Made by a program: the position numbers and the translations under genes. A stretch of 64,000 nucleotides of DNA, taken from positions 310,001 through 374,000 of the forward strand of contig NZ_FRCM01000004.1 of assembly GCF_900142915.1 (NCBI RefSeq). Direction: 5' to 3'. The stretch comes from Mucilaginibacter sp. OK098. GTDB lineage: Bacteria; Bacteroidota; Bacteroidia; Sphingobacteriales; Sphingobacteriaceae. The notes under the pieces are model-generated. The model was not told the origin of the DNA. It saw only the letters and a program-made list of their open reading frames with translations, and did no database searches. This document shows, piece after piece, positions 1 through 8,292 of this stretch. Numbering within the stretch: position 1 is the first letter of the stretch; every line of letters starts with the position of its first letter.

Positions 1-639
1 ATGGTGAAATTTATCACCGCTTTATATAAAGCTTATGATGCTACCGATTCTTCTCAATTTGAGATCAACCCGGTTTTAAAAACATCTGATAACAAAATAC
101 TGGCTGTTGATGCCAAGGTAAATTTGGATGACAACGCTTTGTTCCGTCACCCGGATTATGCCGCAATGCGCGATACAGCTGAAGAAGACCCAATGGAAGT
201 TGAAGCCAGCAAATCAAACCTTAACTTCGTAAAGCTCGACGGTAACGTTGGCTGTATGGTTAACGGTGCAGGTTTAGCCATGGCTACCATGGATATCATA
301 AAAATTGCCGGTGGCGAGCCTGCTAACTTTTTGGATGTAGGCGGTACTGCCAATGCCGAAACTGTAAAAGCTGCCTTCAATATCATATTAAAAGACCCGA
401 ACGTAAAAGCTATCCTGATCAACATATTTGGCGGTATAGTTCGTTGCGACCGTGTGGCACAGGGTGTTATTGACGCTTACCATGAAATAGGCAATATCCC
501 GGTTCCAATCATCGTTCGTTTACAGGGCACAAATGCTGTAGAAGCAAAAAAATTGATTGACGAATCAGGCCTAAAAGTTTACTCAGCTATATTGCTGAAA
601 GAAGCGGCGGAAAGAGTAAAAGAAGTGTTGGCGCTTTAG
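1..639 (+). CDS. sucC: Succinyl-CoA ligase beta subunit, C-terminal part (5' truncated by window)
   Basis: This is the C-terminal 212 residues of the ADP/GDP-forming succinyl-CoA synthetase beta chain of the TCA cycle, which with SucD interconverts succinyl-CoA and succinate with nucleotide phosphorylation. The family's ligase-CoA domain is visible: [18 protein letters not shown], then the glycine-rich FLDVGGTAN and the [10 protein letters not shown] stretch, ending in [14 protein letters not shown]. Full-length SucC is near 390-400 residues, so roughly half lies before the window; the first ATG is an internal methionine, not the start. No sucD follows. The stop is followed directly by a heptamer repeat array. 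Confidence 0.95.
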   Translation: MVKFITALYKAYDATDSSQFEINPVLKTSDNKILAVDAKVNLDDNALFRHPDYAAMRDTAEEDPMEVEASKSNLNFVKLDGNVGCMVNGAGLAMATMDIIKIAGGEPANFLDVGGTANAETVKAAFNIILKDPNVKAILINIFGGIVRCDRVAQGVIDAYHEIGNIPVPIIVRLQGTNAVEAKKLIDESGLKVYSAILLKEAAERVKEVLAL

Positions 640-643
640 CGCT

Positions 644-732
644 GTCATTGGTCATTGTGTCATTAGTCATTGGTAAAAAGTCACCACATGGCAAATCCAA
701 TGACCAATGATTTAATGACTAATGACCAAAAA
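644..732. repeat. Inverted pair of degenerate heptamer arrays, family A (TCATTRG)
   Basis: Left arm (about 646-674) is a run of GTCATTG / GTCATTA units; right arm (about 698-732) is the reverse complement form (AATGACC / AATGACT). A spacer of about 25 bp separates them. It fills the gap between sucC and the next small gene and would fold into a long imperfect hairpin in read-through RNA. Confidence 0.75.
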
Positions 733-936
733 ATGTATATAATTAAAGTTAAAGGCGTTGCCAAAATACCTGATTACGTACAGTTGAGGGATGATAAGTT
801 TACTTTGCTTGCTTATTTTAGGGTCGACAGGCCTGATAAATCACTTGATAAAGTGGGCTTGCACGACAAAACAGAATATATAATGAACATTATTAAGGAT
901 CTGCCTTTTGGGCAGATCCTTAAATTAGAATTATAA
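733..936 (+). CDS. Small conserved-looking protein of unknown function (67 aa)
   Basis: I do not recognise the family. The protein starts MYIIKVKGVAKIPDY and is mixed charged/hydrophobic with no signal peptide or membrane segment, so probably cytoplasmic. The reading frame extends upstream to 670, but those residues (rich in MTND) are encoded by the flanking heptamer array, so the ATG at 733 is chosen. It sits alone between two inverted heptamer pairs. The last third of the gene (893-923) contains a 13-bp perfect inverted repeat inside the coding sequence. Function cannot be inferred from context with sucC and an FtsE-like ATPase. Confidence 0.6.
   Translation: MYIIKVKGVAKIPDYVQLRDDKFTLLAYFRVDRPDKSLDKVGLHDKTEYIMNIIKDLPFGQILKLEL
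893..923 (+). terminator. Perfect 13-bp hairpin inside the 3' end of the small gene
   Basis: TTAAGGATCTGCC (893-905) pairs perfectly with 911-923 across a TTTTG loop. It lies within the coding sequence, just before the stop codon at 934-936. The downstream sequence is AT-rich but not a clean T-run, so it may act as a terminator, an attenuator or an mRNA stabiliser. Confidence 0.4.
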
Positions 937-1028
937 TCATTTGTCATTAGTCACTGGTCATTAGTGGTTATTTCGTAAATCAAACCGCCAAAACCAATGA
1001 CTAATGACAATTGACTAATGACCAAAAG
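937..1028. repeat. Second family A inverted heptamer pair
   Basis: Left arm about 938-968 (TCATTTG, TCATTAG, TCACTGG, TCATTAG); right arm about 993-1028 (CAATGACTAATGAC and further AATGAC units). It fills the gap before the FtsE-like gene and ends 2-3 nt before its ATG, so the repeat supplies most of that gene's 5' leader. Confidence 0.75.
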
Positions 1029-1030
1029 AT

Positions 1031-1714
1031 ATGATCGGAAATTCCATTATAAAGCTAAACAACGTTGATATATTTCAGCAGGCGCACCTGGTGTTATCAA
1101 ACGTTAACCTTCATATTGATAAAGGCGATTTTGTTTGGCTGATCGGGCAAACCGGTTCGGGCAAAAGTAGCTTGTTAAAGGTTATATATGGCGATCTTAA
1201 CATTAATACCGGTGCGGGTTATGCCTGCGGGTATGATCTGAATACTATTAAAAGTAATGAGATCCCTTTTTTGCGCCGGAAGTTGGGGATAGTTTTCCAG
1301 GATTTTCAATTATTAACTGACAGATCCGTTGAGCAAAACCTGCAATTTGTGATGCGTGCAACCGGCTGGACAGATAAAAAACTGATTGAAGACCGTGCAC
1401 TTGATGTTTTGGAAAAAGTGGGACTTCGCTCTAAACTTAAAAAAATGCCGCATGAGCTTTCTGGCGGCGAGCAGCAAAGGGTGGTAATAGCCCGCGCCCT
1501 GCTTAATGATCCTGAAATTATCCTGGCCGATGAGCCGACCGGCAACCTTGACCCGGATACTTCCGAAGAAATTGTGCTGCTGTTAAAGCAGATCAGCACT
1601 TCAGGCACCTCGGTGCTTATTGCCACGCACGATTATCATATCATCCGCACGTTCCCTTCACGCATTATCAAGTGCGAGAATGGTAAGGTTTTGGAGGATG
1701 TGAAGATAGCTTGA
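1031..1714 (+). CDS. ftsE: FtsE-like ABC transporter ATP-binding protein
   Basis: A 227-residue stand-alone ABC ATPase. Walker A GQTGSGKS is at 39-46, the Q-loop glutamine at 90, the signature LSGGEQQR at 143-150, Walker [13 protein letters not shown] at 163-174 and the H-loop histidine at 200. Length, the EPTGNLD sequence and the N-terminal style match FtsE, which with the membrane protein FtsX controls peptidoglycan hydrolases at the septum. No ftsX lies next to it, as is common in Bacteroidota where ftsX is elsewhere; a LolD/MacB-type ATPase is therefore an alternative. The ATG at 1031 lies immediately after a heptamer array. Confidence 0.75.
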   Translation: MIGNSIIKLNNVDIFQQAHLVLSNVNLHIDKGDFVWLIGQTGSGKSSLLKVIYGDLNINTGAGYACGYDLNTIKSNEIPFLRRKLGIVFQDFQLLTDRSVEQNLQFVMRATGWTDKKLIEDRALDVLEKVGLRSKLKKMPHELSGGEQQRVVIARALLNDPEIILADEPTGNLDPDTSEEIVLLLKQISTSGTSVLIATHDYHIIRTFPSRIIKCENGKVLEDVKIA

Positions 1715-1960
1715 TTTCGGAATTCGGATGTTCGATTTTTCGCTGTTGTTTATTTGCCAATGGTGCTCAAGGGGGGCTTCGCCGTTTCGGATTTATTTGA
1801 ATGCGGATTGCGGAATGTTGAATTCGGAATTAATAAATGCGCTCAATTTTCAATCATTGCCGATAGCTGCGTTTTCCCCCAATGAACTAATGAACCAGTG
1901 AGCTAATCAACCTTCAAAAAACTGCCAACTGCGCACTGCCAACTGCAAACTAATCAGTTC
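1713..1960. repeat. Gene-free stretch filled with mixed heptamer arrays (families B, A-like and E)
   Basis: The 315-bp gap between ftsE and grpE holds TTCGGAATTCGGAT-type units at 1717-1735 and 1786-1838, a GAACTAATGAACC-type run at about 1881-1905 and an AACTGCCAACTGC-type run at about 1919-1948. These are the same unit families seen elsewhere in the window. No open frame here looks real. Confidence 0.6.
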
Positions 1961-1999
1961 CCGCCAAATAGTACTGCCACCTTGTCGCCTTTACACCAA

Positions 2000-2015
2000 T
2001 GGCAGGATACTTGAT
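2000..2015 (+). promoter_or_regulatory. Possible sigma-54-type -24/-12 promoter for grpE-dnaJ
   Basis: TGGCAGG-N4-TTGAT has the spacing of the sigma-54 consensus TGGCACG-N4-TTGCW, with two deviations. It would place the transcription start near 2025, very close to the grpE ATG at 2030, which fits better if translation starts at the ATG at 2045. Inference from sequence similarity only. Confidence 0.3.
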
Positions 2016-2029
2016 TGGCACTATTAGCT

Positions 2030-2602
2030 ATGAATTTTAACGATATGTTGAAGAAAAAAAAGAAAGAAGACTCAGGTAATACTGAAGATATAAACACTAC
2101 TGTTAACGAAATTGAGCAGGAAACAGGTGAGCAGGCTGCTGAAAATGCACCATCGCCCGTTGATACGCTGAAAGAGGAATTATCGCTTGCAAATGATAAA
2201 TACCTGCGCTTATACGCCGAATTTGATAATTTCAGAAGGCGCACCATAAAAGAGCGTGAAGAAGCCAGAAAACTGGAAGGTAAAGATCTGATCGTTTCCT
2301 TATTGCCGGTACTTGACGATTTTGACCGCGCTTTAAGGGCGATGGAAAGCGCCACTGATGTTGCTCCTGTTAAAGAAGGTGTTACGCTGATCCAGAATAA
2401 ATTGAAAAATGCGCTAACCAAAAATGGTTTAAAAGAAATGGAATCCATTGGTACTCCGTTTGACCCTGAACTACAGGAAGCCATCACCAATATACCTGCC
2501 CCTACCGAAGACTGGAAAGGCAAAGTAATTGATGAAATGGAAAAAGGCTATTTCCTGAATGACAGGGTAGTGCGTTTTGCTAAAGTAATAGTAGGAGCTT
2601 GA
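2030..2602 (+). CDS. grpE: Nucleotide exchange factor GrpE
   Basis: A 190-residue GrpE, the nucleotide exchange factor of DnaK. The N-terminus is charged and low-complexity (MNFNDMLKKKKKEDSG), followed by the long dimerising helix with the family motif YLRLYAEFDNFRRRT, and a C-terminal beta-wing domain with FDPELQEAI and GYFLNDRVVRFAKVIV. It is followed by dnaJ 127 bp downstream on the same strand. A TTG at 2015 is in frame but the ATG at 2030 is the family-like start; the ATG at 2045 (MLKKKKKED) is also possible given a promoter-like element directly upstream. Confidence 0.93.
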   Translation: MNFNDMLKKKKKEDSGNTEDINTTVNEIEQETGEQAAENAPSPVDTLKEELSLANDKYLRLYAEFDNFRRRTIKEREEARKLEGKDLIVSLLPVLDDFDRALRAMESATDVAPVKEGVTLIQNKLKNALTKNGLKEMESIGTPFDPELQEAITNIPAPTEDWKGKVIDEMEKGYFLNDRVVRFAKVIVGA

Positions 2603-2604
2603 TT

Positions 2605-2722
2605 GATTTCGGAATTCGGATTTTCAATTTCGGATTTAGAGAAATTGAATGTTTGAAGTAAAGAAATTTTAAAATCCTAAATAATAATAATTCCGAAATC
2701 GAAAATCCGAATTCCGAAATAA
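2605..2722. repeat. Inverted family B array pair (TTCGGAW) between grpE and dnaJ
   Basis: Left arm about 2607-2636 (TTTCGGAATTCGGATTTTC and following TTTCGGAT); right arm about 2690-2720 (ATTCCGAAATCGAAAATCC and following units), complementary to the left. Spacer about 55 bp. It lies between two genes expected to be co-transcribed, so it would form a hairpin in the grpE-dnaJ message. Confidence 0.75.
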
Positions 2723-2729
2723 TAAAAAG

Positions 2730-3899
2730 ATGTCAAAAAGAGATTACTACGACATATTGGGCGTAGCAAAAGGTGCCGATGCTGATGAGATAAAGAAGGC
2801 TTATCGTAAGATGGCTATTAAATATCACCCGGATAAAAACGAAGGGGATAAAGCTGCTGAGGATAAGTTTAAAGAAGCGGCAGAAGCATACGAGGTTTTA
2901 AGCAGCCCTGAAAAGCGCCAGCGTTATGACCAGTTTGGTCATGCGGCCAATGCACATTCTGCCAATGGCGGTGGTGGCTATGGTGGTGGCGGCATGAATA
3001 TGGACGACATATTCAGCCAATTTGGCGATATATTTGGCGGTGGCAGTCCGTTTGAAGGCTTTTTTGGGGGAGGCAGGCAAGGTGGCGGTGCAGGCGGCAG
3101 AAGAGTAAGCCGTGGCAGCAACCTGCGCATTAAAGTAAGGTTAACACTTGAAGAAATAGCAAACGGAGCCGAAAAGAAAATAAAAGTAAACAAGCAGATC
3201 TCCTGTAAAACATGCGATGGTACCGGCGCAAAAGATAAAGCATCGTTCCAAACCTGTAAAACTTGCGGTGGCTCAGGAGCGGTACGCAGAGTAACCAATA
3301 CTATTTTGGGCCAGATGCAAACTACCAGCACCTGCCCTACCTGTAATGGCGAAGGCTCAACCATACTTTCAAAATGTACTGTATGCCACGGTGACGGTGT
3401 TACACGCGGCGAGGAAACCATTACCATTAATATCCCAGCCGGTGTAAGCGAAGGCATGCAACTGAGTATGGGCGGCAAAGGTAATGCTGCACCACGCGGA
3501 GGCGTACCGGGAGACCTGATCATACTGATAGAAGAGATCCCGCATGAAACCCTGAAACGCGATGGCAACAATGTTATCTATGACCTGCACGTAAACTTTG
3601 TTGATGCCACCTTAGGTACCAGCGTTGAAGTGCCGACCATTGATGGCAAGGTTAAAATAAAAATAGATCCCGGAACACAGGGTGGTAAGATCCTTCGCCT
3701 GAAAAGCAAGGGTGTGCCAGAGGTAAATTCCTACCGTCGTGGTGATCAATTGGTTCACATCAACATCTGGACGCCAAAAGCGTTAAGCCGCGAAGAGCGC
3801 GAGCTATTGGAAAAACTACAAAATTCACCAAACTTTAAACCTAATCCGGGTAAAAATGAGAAAAGCTTTTTCGAACGGATGAAGGAGTATTTTGAGTAG
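2730..3899 (+). CDS. dnaJ: Molecular chaperone DnaJ (Hsp40)
   Basis: A 389-residue type I Hsp40 that delivers substrates to DnaK and stimulates its ATPase. The J domain (1-70) carries HPD at 33-35. A Gly/Phe-rich linker (about 75-128) follows, then a zinc domain with four CxxCxGxG repeats (C159/C162, C176/C179, C202/C205, C216/C219) and two C-terminal substrate-binding domains. All catalytic and zinc residues are present and length is normal. It is preceded by grpE and followed by a strong hairpin terminator at 3968-4000. Confidence 0.97.
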   Translation: MSKRDYYDILGVAKGADADEIKKAYRKMAIKYHPDKNEGDKAAEDKFKEAAEAYEVLSSPEKRQRYDQFGHAANAHSANGGGGYGGGGMNMDDIFSQFGDIFGGGSPFEGFFGGGRQGGGAGGRRVSRGSNLRIKVRLTLEEIANGAEKKIKVNKQISCKTCDGTGAKDKASFQTCKTCGGSGAVRRVTNTILGQMQTTSTCPTCNGEGSTILSKCTVCHGDGVTRGEETITINIPAGVSEGMQLSMGGKGNAAPRGGVPGDLIILIEEIPHETLKRDGNNVIYDLHVNFVDATLGTSVEVPTIDGKVKIKIDPGTQGGKILRLKSKGVPEVNSYRRGDQLVHINIWTPKALSREERELLEKLQNSPNFKPNPGKNEKSFFERMKEYFE

Positions 3900-3942
3900 A
3901 AGAAGTCCGAAAGTCGGGAAAGACCGAAAGTCCGGAAGATAA
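3899..3942. repeat. Single family C array (GTCCGAAA units) after dnaJ
   Basis: Units GTCCGAAA, GTCGGGAAA, GACCGAAA, GTCCGGAA run head to tail. Unlike the other family C loci, no inverted partner is seen before the terminator. Confidence 0.6.
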
Positions 3943-3967
3943 AAAAGAGGTAAAAGCTGAAAGGTTT

Positions 3968-4000
3968 AAAAGCCCGGGATTGTTAAGATTCCGGGCTTTT
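3968..4000 (+). terminator. Rho-independent terminator after dnaJ
   Basis: AAAAGCCCGG (3968-3977) pairs with CCGGGCTTTT (3991-4000); the loop contains TTGTTAAGATT and T-rich sequence follows. The loop recurs in terminators at 5910-5942 and, reverse-complemented in part, at 7143-7171. It may also serve the convergent AraC gene. Confidence 0.85.
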
Positions 4001-4010
4001 GTTTTTAAAA

Positions 4011-4859
4011 CTAATCCGCCATTCTTTGCCCTTTATTATAAACCCTTGTCTCAAAATGCAGTGGTGACTCAGCACATAATACTAAATTGCTATGTTTGTT
4101 ATCCTTCAAAAACTTCGATGGTGTTATTCCAAACATTTTCACCATCATTTTGTGAAAGTGACTGCTATCGGTAAAACCAGCGTCAATTGCAGCATCATTT
4201 ACAGCATGTCCGGCCATGATCTGATTTGTTGCATACCTGATCTTGTTCCAGAGCATGTAACGATATAAGGAAACTCCCGTCACCTTCTTAAACAAGGAGC
4301 GTAACCTGCTTTCTGACAAACAAACTTTATCGGCAAGCGAGTTTATCGTTATTTCCATTGGATGTAATGTTGAAATTAATTGTTCTGCTATTAAAACCCG
4401 TTCATCTATAAAAGCATTCCAAACTTCAAGAGACAAACTGCTTAGTATCCGGTTTATCAGGTTTTCCAACAAGCATGGATCAGGCGTTATCAATGCTTGT
4501 TCCAGCTCATTTGAATTAGCAAAATGGAAGATATTTAAATCCAGCTCGCAAACTTCATTTTCAAGCAAATATTTCGATTTTATTGCCTGCGCAATCCTGG
4601 TTTCTGAATCAAGGTAAATTATTAATTGAACACTATTATTGGTATCCAGTTGGTGAATAACATTTTCTTTTATAAGTAAGCTTTTATAAGTTTTCCAGCC
4701 CCCGATTTTCGTTTTGAACCTGAAATCTTTTTGAGTGTCAAGCACCAACTGCATGGTATTGTGACTATGAAATGAGGTGAGATGAGAGGAATAGAAAAAA
4801 GCGGCTACACCATGCCACATATAAAAAGTTGATGTATATGGGCTTCTTCCGTGTTTCAT
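4011..4859 (-). CDS. AraC family transcriptional regulator
   Basis: A 282-residue regulator with a cupin-like N-terminal sensor region (about 1-150, containing FYSSHLTSFHSHNTMQLVLD) and a C-terminal AraC-type double helix-turn-helix (about 170-265: LADKVCLSESRLRSLFKKVTG, then AAIDAGFTDSSHFHKMMVKMFGITPSKF). It is divergent from the PAP2 phosphatase gene, start codons 73 bp apart, so it may control it; this is inference. The effector is unknown. It ends only 11 bp past the dnaJ terminator, which probably works in both directions. Confidence 0.85.
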   Translation of the reverse strand: MKHGRSPYTSTFYMWHGVAAFFYSSHLTSFHSHNTMQLVLDTQKDFRFKTKIGGWKTYKSLLIKENVIHQLDTNNSVQLIIYLDSETRIAQAIKSKYLLENEVCELDLNIFHFANSNELEQALITPDPCLLENLINRILSSLSLEVWNAFIDERVLIAEQLISTLHPMEITINSLADKVCLSESRLRSLFKKVTGVSLYRYMLWNKIRYATNQIMAGHAVNDAAIDAGFTDSSHFHKMMVKMFGITPSKFLKDNKHSNLVLCAESPLHFETRVYNKGQRMAD

Positions 4860-4932
4860 GCTTATATCAAATGTCAGTTATTATTTACAACTTTTATAAT
4901 CTGATAAGTAATAATTTTAGTCAAAAAGAAAA

Positions 4933-5871
4933 ATGAAAAAAACAGAAATGCCACACAATTTTTTCTCCCAGGCCAATGAGTCAGGGAGAGTTTACAATAA
5001 GATACAATCCTTTGTATTTATCTTATTCATTGTATGCCCATTTATTTCTTACGGGCAAAAAAATACGCATGATTTTAATAAGGAGATCGTCCCTCTCAGG
5101 GGTAATTATAAAATATTCACGTCCTTTAGCTCCAAGCCAAAAGCTGCTAATCTGGATGTAGATAAATTGAAATTTCCTTTTAGCCAGGCCTGGGCTGATA
5201 AGGTACTAAGTATCAAACCGGTTTATCTAACAAATATTTCTATAGATGATTTTAAGCTCCCCGATCCCCCGGCTAATAGTTCAGACCAAACCCGTGCAGA
5301 ACTGAATTACCTGCTAACATTGCAACACAGTAGGAGCTTAGAAGATATCACCGAGAGTATATATATGTCAAGCAATCCCGGAACGCCAAGTGATATAGGT
5401 AATTCAATAGGGTATTGGACCGGGGCTCAAAAACTCCCCTTAACAGATTCTTTAATGGATAAGGTATCGAAGGATGGAAACTTTTTCCTTTGGTCTTTTA
5501 AGTTTAAATATGCCAGGGTCCGGCCCTATGCTCTGGATCCCAAAATACATGATCTTGAAGAATCGTTTGCTTCTTCTTACCCAAGCGGTCATGTTACCTA
5601 CGCTTACATTAATGCTTACATTTATCAGGAGCTGGCACCTGAATTTACGGATTTTTTTATAGCAAATGCATATAGAATGTCGCATGCCAGACAAGTTATC
5701 GGGGTACACTATCCAAGTGATTGCGAGGGGTCAAGAATATTTGCAAGACAGTTTGTAAATATGCTTTTTAAAAATGAAAAATTTCTTCATGACTTTGAGA
5801 AAGTAAAAAAAGAATGGGCATCAACAAAGGCAGAAGATCAAAAGAAAACGTTAGAGACATTAAATAAATAA
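4933..5871 (+). CDS. PAP2-family acid phosphatase (class A nonspecific type)
   Basis: A 312-residue secreted or membrane-anchored phosphatase. The hydrophobic segment (about 24-41, ending ISYGQ) is a signal peptide. The tripartite PAP2 signature is present: K190-x6-RP198, PSGH at 217-220, and R253-x5-H259-x3-D263. The Ser of the usual SR in the third motif is Ala (AR). Sequence style (phosphatase domain at the C-terminal half, length, YPSGHVTYAY) resembles PhoN-like class A acid phosphatases that hydrolyse phosphomonoesters in the periplasm. An AraC regulator is divergent upstream; a terminator follows at 5910-5942. Confidence 0.88.
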   Translation: MKKTEMPHNFFSQANESGRVYNKIQSFVFILFIVCPFISYGQKNTHDFNKEIVPLRGNYKIFTSFSSKPKAANLDVDKLKFPFSQAWADKVLSIKPVYLTNISIDDFKLPDPPANSSDQTRAELNYLLTLQHSRSLEDITESIYMSSNPGTPSDIGNSIGYWTGAQKLPLTDSLMDKVSKDGNFFLWSFKFKYARVRPYALDPKIHDLEESFASSYPSGHVTYAYINAYIYQELAPEFTDFFIANAYRMSHARQVIGVHYPSDCEGSRIFARQFVNMLFKNEKFLHDFEKVKKEWASTKAEDQKKTLETLNK

Positions 5872-5909
5872 TTTAAAATCTTCGCGCAGGTTATAACGAT
5901 AAGAAGAAC

Positions 5910-5942
5910 AAAAGCCCAAAGTTGTTAAGATTCTGGGCTTTT
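5910..5942 (+). terminator. Rho-independent terminator after the PAP2 gene
   Basis: AAAAGCCCA (5910-5918) pairs with TGGGCTTTT (5934-5942) and is followed by a T-run. The loop again contains GTTGTTAAGATT, as in the dnaJ terminator. Confidence 0.85.
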
Positions 5943-5980
5943 TTTTGCCCTATTTATTATATTGCGGTTCATTTGATACT

Positions 5981-7144
5981 ATGTGTATTCAGATCAAATT
6001 TAAATTTAGTATTGTTTTGCTGTTTAGCTGCAGCTGCATTTTTGCGCAGTCATCCACTGTTAGTAACAACTATCAAACAGAAGCGGGTGTACCGCACTTA
6101 AAAATTGAGCGGGCGATGATCTATACGCCGGGGAAAGAATGGCTGTATAATCATCATCCTTCCATCATTCATTTTAAAGATAAATTTATAGCGATCTGGT
6201 CTGACGGGCTGGTTGATGAAGACTCACCGGGGCAGCGCGTTGTTTATGCAACCTCGAAAGATTTTTTTCATTGGTCGGTTGCCAAACCGCTTGCTTCGCC
6301 GGCAAAAGTAAACGATACTTTAACAGTGCTTACTGCCGCCGGTTTATATCAATACAAGGGAACACTTGTAGCCTATTACGGCGAATACACACATAACCGG
6401 CAAAACACGCACCTTTGGGCTAAAACAAGTACTGACGGCGAGCATTGGAGCCAGCCAGTGGATCTGCATGTACCACTGATCCCAAATCACGGCCCTGAGG
6501 CAACAAAAAACGGCAGACTAATTATTAGCGGGAACTTTTTATTCCCTTATACGGATGACCCATCCGGAACTTCAGGCTGGAAACTAAGCAGTCCCTACCC
6601 TGATTCGCTTTACAAACAAGATAATTCGGCAGCTTTTTACGCCCCGGCAGCAAAGCTTGGCTTACCCCCGCTTTGTGAAGGCTCATTTTTCCAGACAGAT
6701 GATAGCGTATTGCACATGTTATTGCGGGTTACCGGCAAAGGCTGGAAGGGCCGGTTATGGTTAACCGAAAGCAAAGACAATGGCAAATCATGGTCAAAGC
6801 CGGTTGAAACCACCTTTTCGGATAATGACAGCAAATTCCATTTCGGTCGCCTGCCAGATAAACGTTTTTATTACGTTGGCATCCCGGACACCCTGCATCA
6901 TTACGACCGTAACCCACTGGTATTATCTATATCAGCTGATGGAAAGCAATTCAATAAAAATTATATCATAGCCGATGAACTATACCACCTTAAAAAAGAA
7001 GGCTTATGGAAAGGCGGTCAATACGGTTACCCGCACACCATTGTTTATAAGGAGTATATGTATGTAATAATATCCCGGCAAAAGGAATCAATTGAAGTGT
7101 TGAGGTTTGGGATAGGGGAATTGGGTAGGGACGATAAAAGATAA
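5981..7144 (+). CDS. Secreted sialidase-like beta-propeller protein
   Basis: A 387-residue protein with a signal peptide (hydrophobic core FSIVLLFSCSCIFAQ) and at least three Asp-box-like repeats (STDGEHWSQP, SKDNGKSWSKP, and the weaker SKDFFHWSV), the hallmark of six-bladed sialidase/exo-alpha-sialidase folds. HHPSIIHFKDKFIAIWSDG near the N-terminus is also typical. Catalytic Arg/Tyr/Asp assignments cannot be made with certainty, so the substrate may be sialic acid or another glycan. The TTG-initiated extension to 5945 overlaps the preceding terminator, so the ATG at 5981 is used. A hairpin terminator begins inside the stop codon. Confidence 0.75.
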   Translation: MCIQIKFKFSIVLLFSCSCIFAQSSTVSNNYQTEAGVPHLKIERAMIYTPGKEWLYNHHPSIIHFKDKFIAIWSDGLVDEDSPGQRVVYATSKDFFHWSVAKPLASPAKVNDTLTVLTAAGLYQYKGTLVAYYGEYTHNRQNTHLWAKTSTDGEHWSQPVDLHVPLIPNHGPEATKNGRLIISGNFLFPYTDDPSGTSGWKLSSPYPDSLYKQDNSAAFYAPAAKLGLPPLCEGSFFQTDDSVLHMLLRVTGKGWKGRLWLTESKDNGKSWSKPVETTFSDNDSKFHFGRLPDKRFYYVGIPDTLHHYDRNPLVLSISADGKQFNKNYIIADELYHLKKEGLWKGGQYGYPHTIVYKEYMYVIISRQKESIEVLRFGIGELGRDDKR

Positions 7145-7171
7145 AGCCCGGAATCTTACCATCCGAGCTTT
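7143..7171. terminator. Hairpin terminator between sialidase and HD-Pnk genes
   Basis: AAAGCCCGGA (7143-7152) pairs with TCCGAGCTTT (7162-7171) with one mismatch. It overlaps the sialidase stop codon. The loop AATCTTACCA is related to the reverse complement of the TTGTTAAGATT loop of the two earlier terminators. Likely bidirectional, since the next gene converges. Confidence 0.65.
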
Positions 7172-7185
7172 TCATTAATTGTCAA

Positions 7186-8292
7186 TCATTCAACATTGTA
7201 AGTTACCTTATGGGCCTCCCATGTTACAGGTACTTCCAGCTTATCTATCAATCTTTCTAAAACACCATCAGGTACCATTTCATCACGGCTTTTGTTCTGT
7301 TTATGTAAATGCTCATAAGGAACTTCTATATAAACTATACTGACTTTTGCTTTATATGATGTAAACAATTCTATAAGCTGCATCCGCATTTGCCGGGTTG
7401 TGTTTGTGGCATTCCAAATAAATCCCGTACCCTTTCGTAAAAATACCCTGGCTTGCTCTTTCGCTTCCTGTATTACCTGCCCATTCCCAGTTTTATCAGT
7501 TGGAGCTATGCCTCTTTTATTCCTTATATCATCTAATGATACAACTGACATATCAGCATAATTCTTTTTAATAAAAGTATTTTTACCTGCACCAGGAAGG
7601 CCGCTCAGCAAAATCACTTCGGCTGCGGGTTGCTCAAATGGTACATAATCAAGATATGCATCTTCATGTTGCATATAATACATTCGGGCATCGTCAGATA
7701 CAAAGTTTCTTGGTGCTCCCCAGCAATTTTGTTCGCGACAAAAAGCTTCAAAGCAATCCACCTTGTATAACATTTCTTCCTGATCTTTACATTCGCGGCC
7801 TAACATGTCTGCTTTAGCTAACAAAGCAAGCCACTCGGTATTTACCTCCATACTCGTCATGATCAACGCTTTCAAAGGGTCTGGTTTTTCAAATACCCAA
7901 ATTGGCAGGCCATGGTAACGTACAAGGCCAGCTATTTGTTCACGAATAATAAAAGGTGCTGGTTCATCCCTATAAAGAATCTGCCTTGCTATCATTGCAC
8001 CTTTACGGGCATGACCATTTGATGTGATCCTCCCATCCGGTTCAATTACGGTAGTGCTAAATTTTTCAACATCATGAAGTAATGCAGCAGCCCAAAGCAT
8101 CTCCTGCTCTTGCCTGGTTAATTGCTTAAAAGATGATTCAGCAATCAAAGCTTTTAATACCATTTGGGTATGTATAGCAACATTACCTTCAGCATGATAT
8201 AGTGGATCTTGCGGAACATCCTGCATTCTTTGTACCCAATCAAACTTCTTTTCAAGGTAACTCCATTCCTTATTTTCACTAATAGTCCACAT
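7186..8292 (-). CDS. HD-Pnk: bifunctional 2',3'-phosphoesterase / 5'-OH polynucleotide kinase
   Basis: A 368-residue two-domain end-healing enzyme. The N-terminal HD phosphohydrolase carries H33, H41, H73-D74 and a downstream Asp near 162; the C-terminal P-loop kinase carries GLPGAGKNT (231-239), DDIR (254-257) and the NATN motif (294-297) of polynucleotide kinases. The architecture matches the HD-Pnk family characterised from Runella slithyformis, which removes 2',3'-cyclic phosphate and phosphorylates 5'-OH ends. It overlaps the upstream RNA ligase gene by 14 bp, so healing and sealing are coupled. The start at 8292 is fixed by a strong AAGGAGGT four nt upstream; the GTG at 8307 is rejected. 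Confidence 0.88.
   Translation of the reverse strand: MWTISENKEWSYLEKKFDWVQRMQDVPQDPLYHAEGNVAIHTQMVLKALIAESSFKQLTRQEQEMLWAAALLHDVEKFSTTVIEPDGRITSNGHARKGAMIARQILYRDEPAPFIIREQIAGLVRYHGLPIWVFEKPDPLKALIMTSMEVNTEWLALLAKADMLGRECKDQEEMLYKVDCFEAFCREQNCWGAPRNFVSDDARMYYMQHEDAYLDYVPFEQPAAEVILLSGLPGAGKNTFIKKNYADMSVVSLDDIRNKRGIAPTDKTGNGQVIQEAKEQARVFLRKGTGFIWNATNTTRQMRMQLIELFTSYKAKVSIVYIEVPYEHLHKQNKSRDEMVPDGVLERLIDKLEVPVTWEAHKVTYNVE

Noticed and set aside
670..732. N-terminal extension of the small protein (MTND-rich)
   Set aside because: Encoded by the heptamer array; the ATG at 733 begins the non-repetitive protein.
2978..3571. 197-codon antisense frame within dnaJ
   Set aside because: Pro-rich shadow of the Gly-rich dnaJ sequence on the opposite strand.
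5945..5980. TTG-initiated extension of the sialidase-like gene
   Set aside because: It overlaps the preceding terminator hairpin region; the ATG at 5981 begins the signal peptide.
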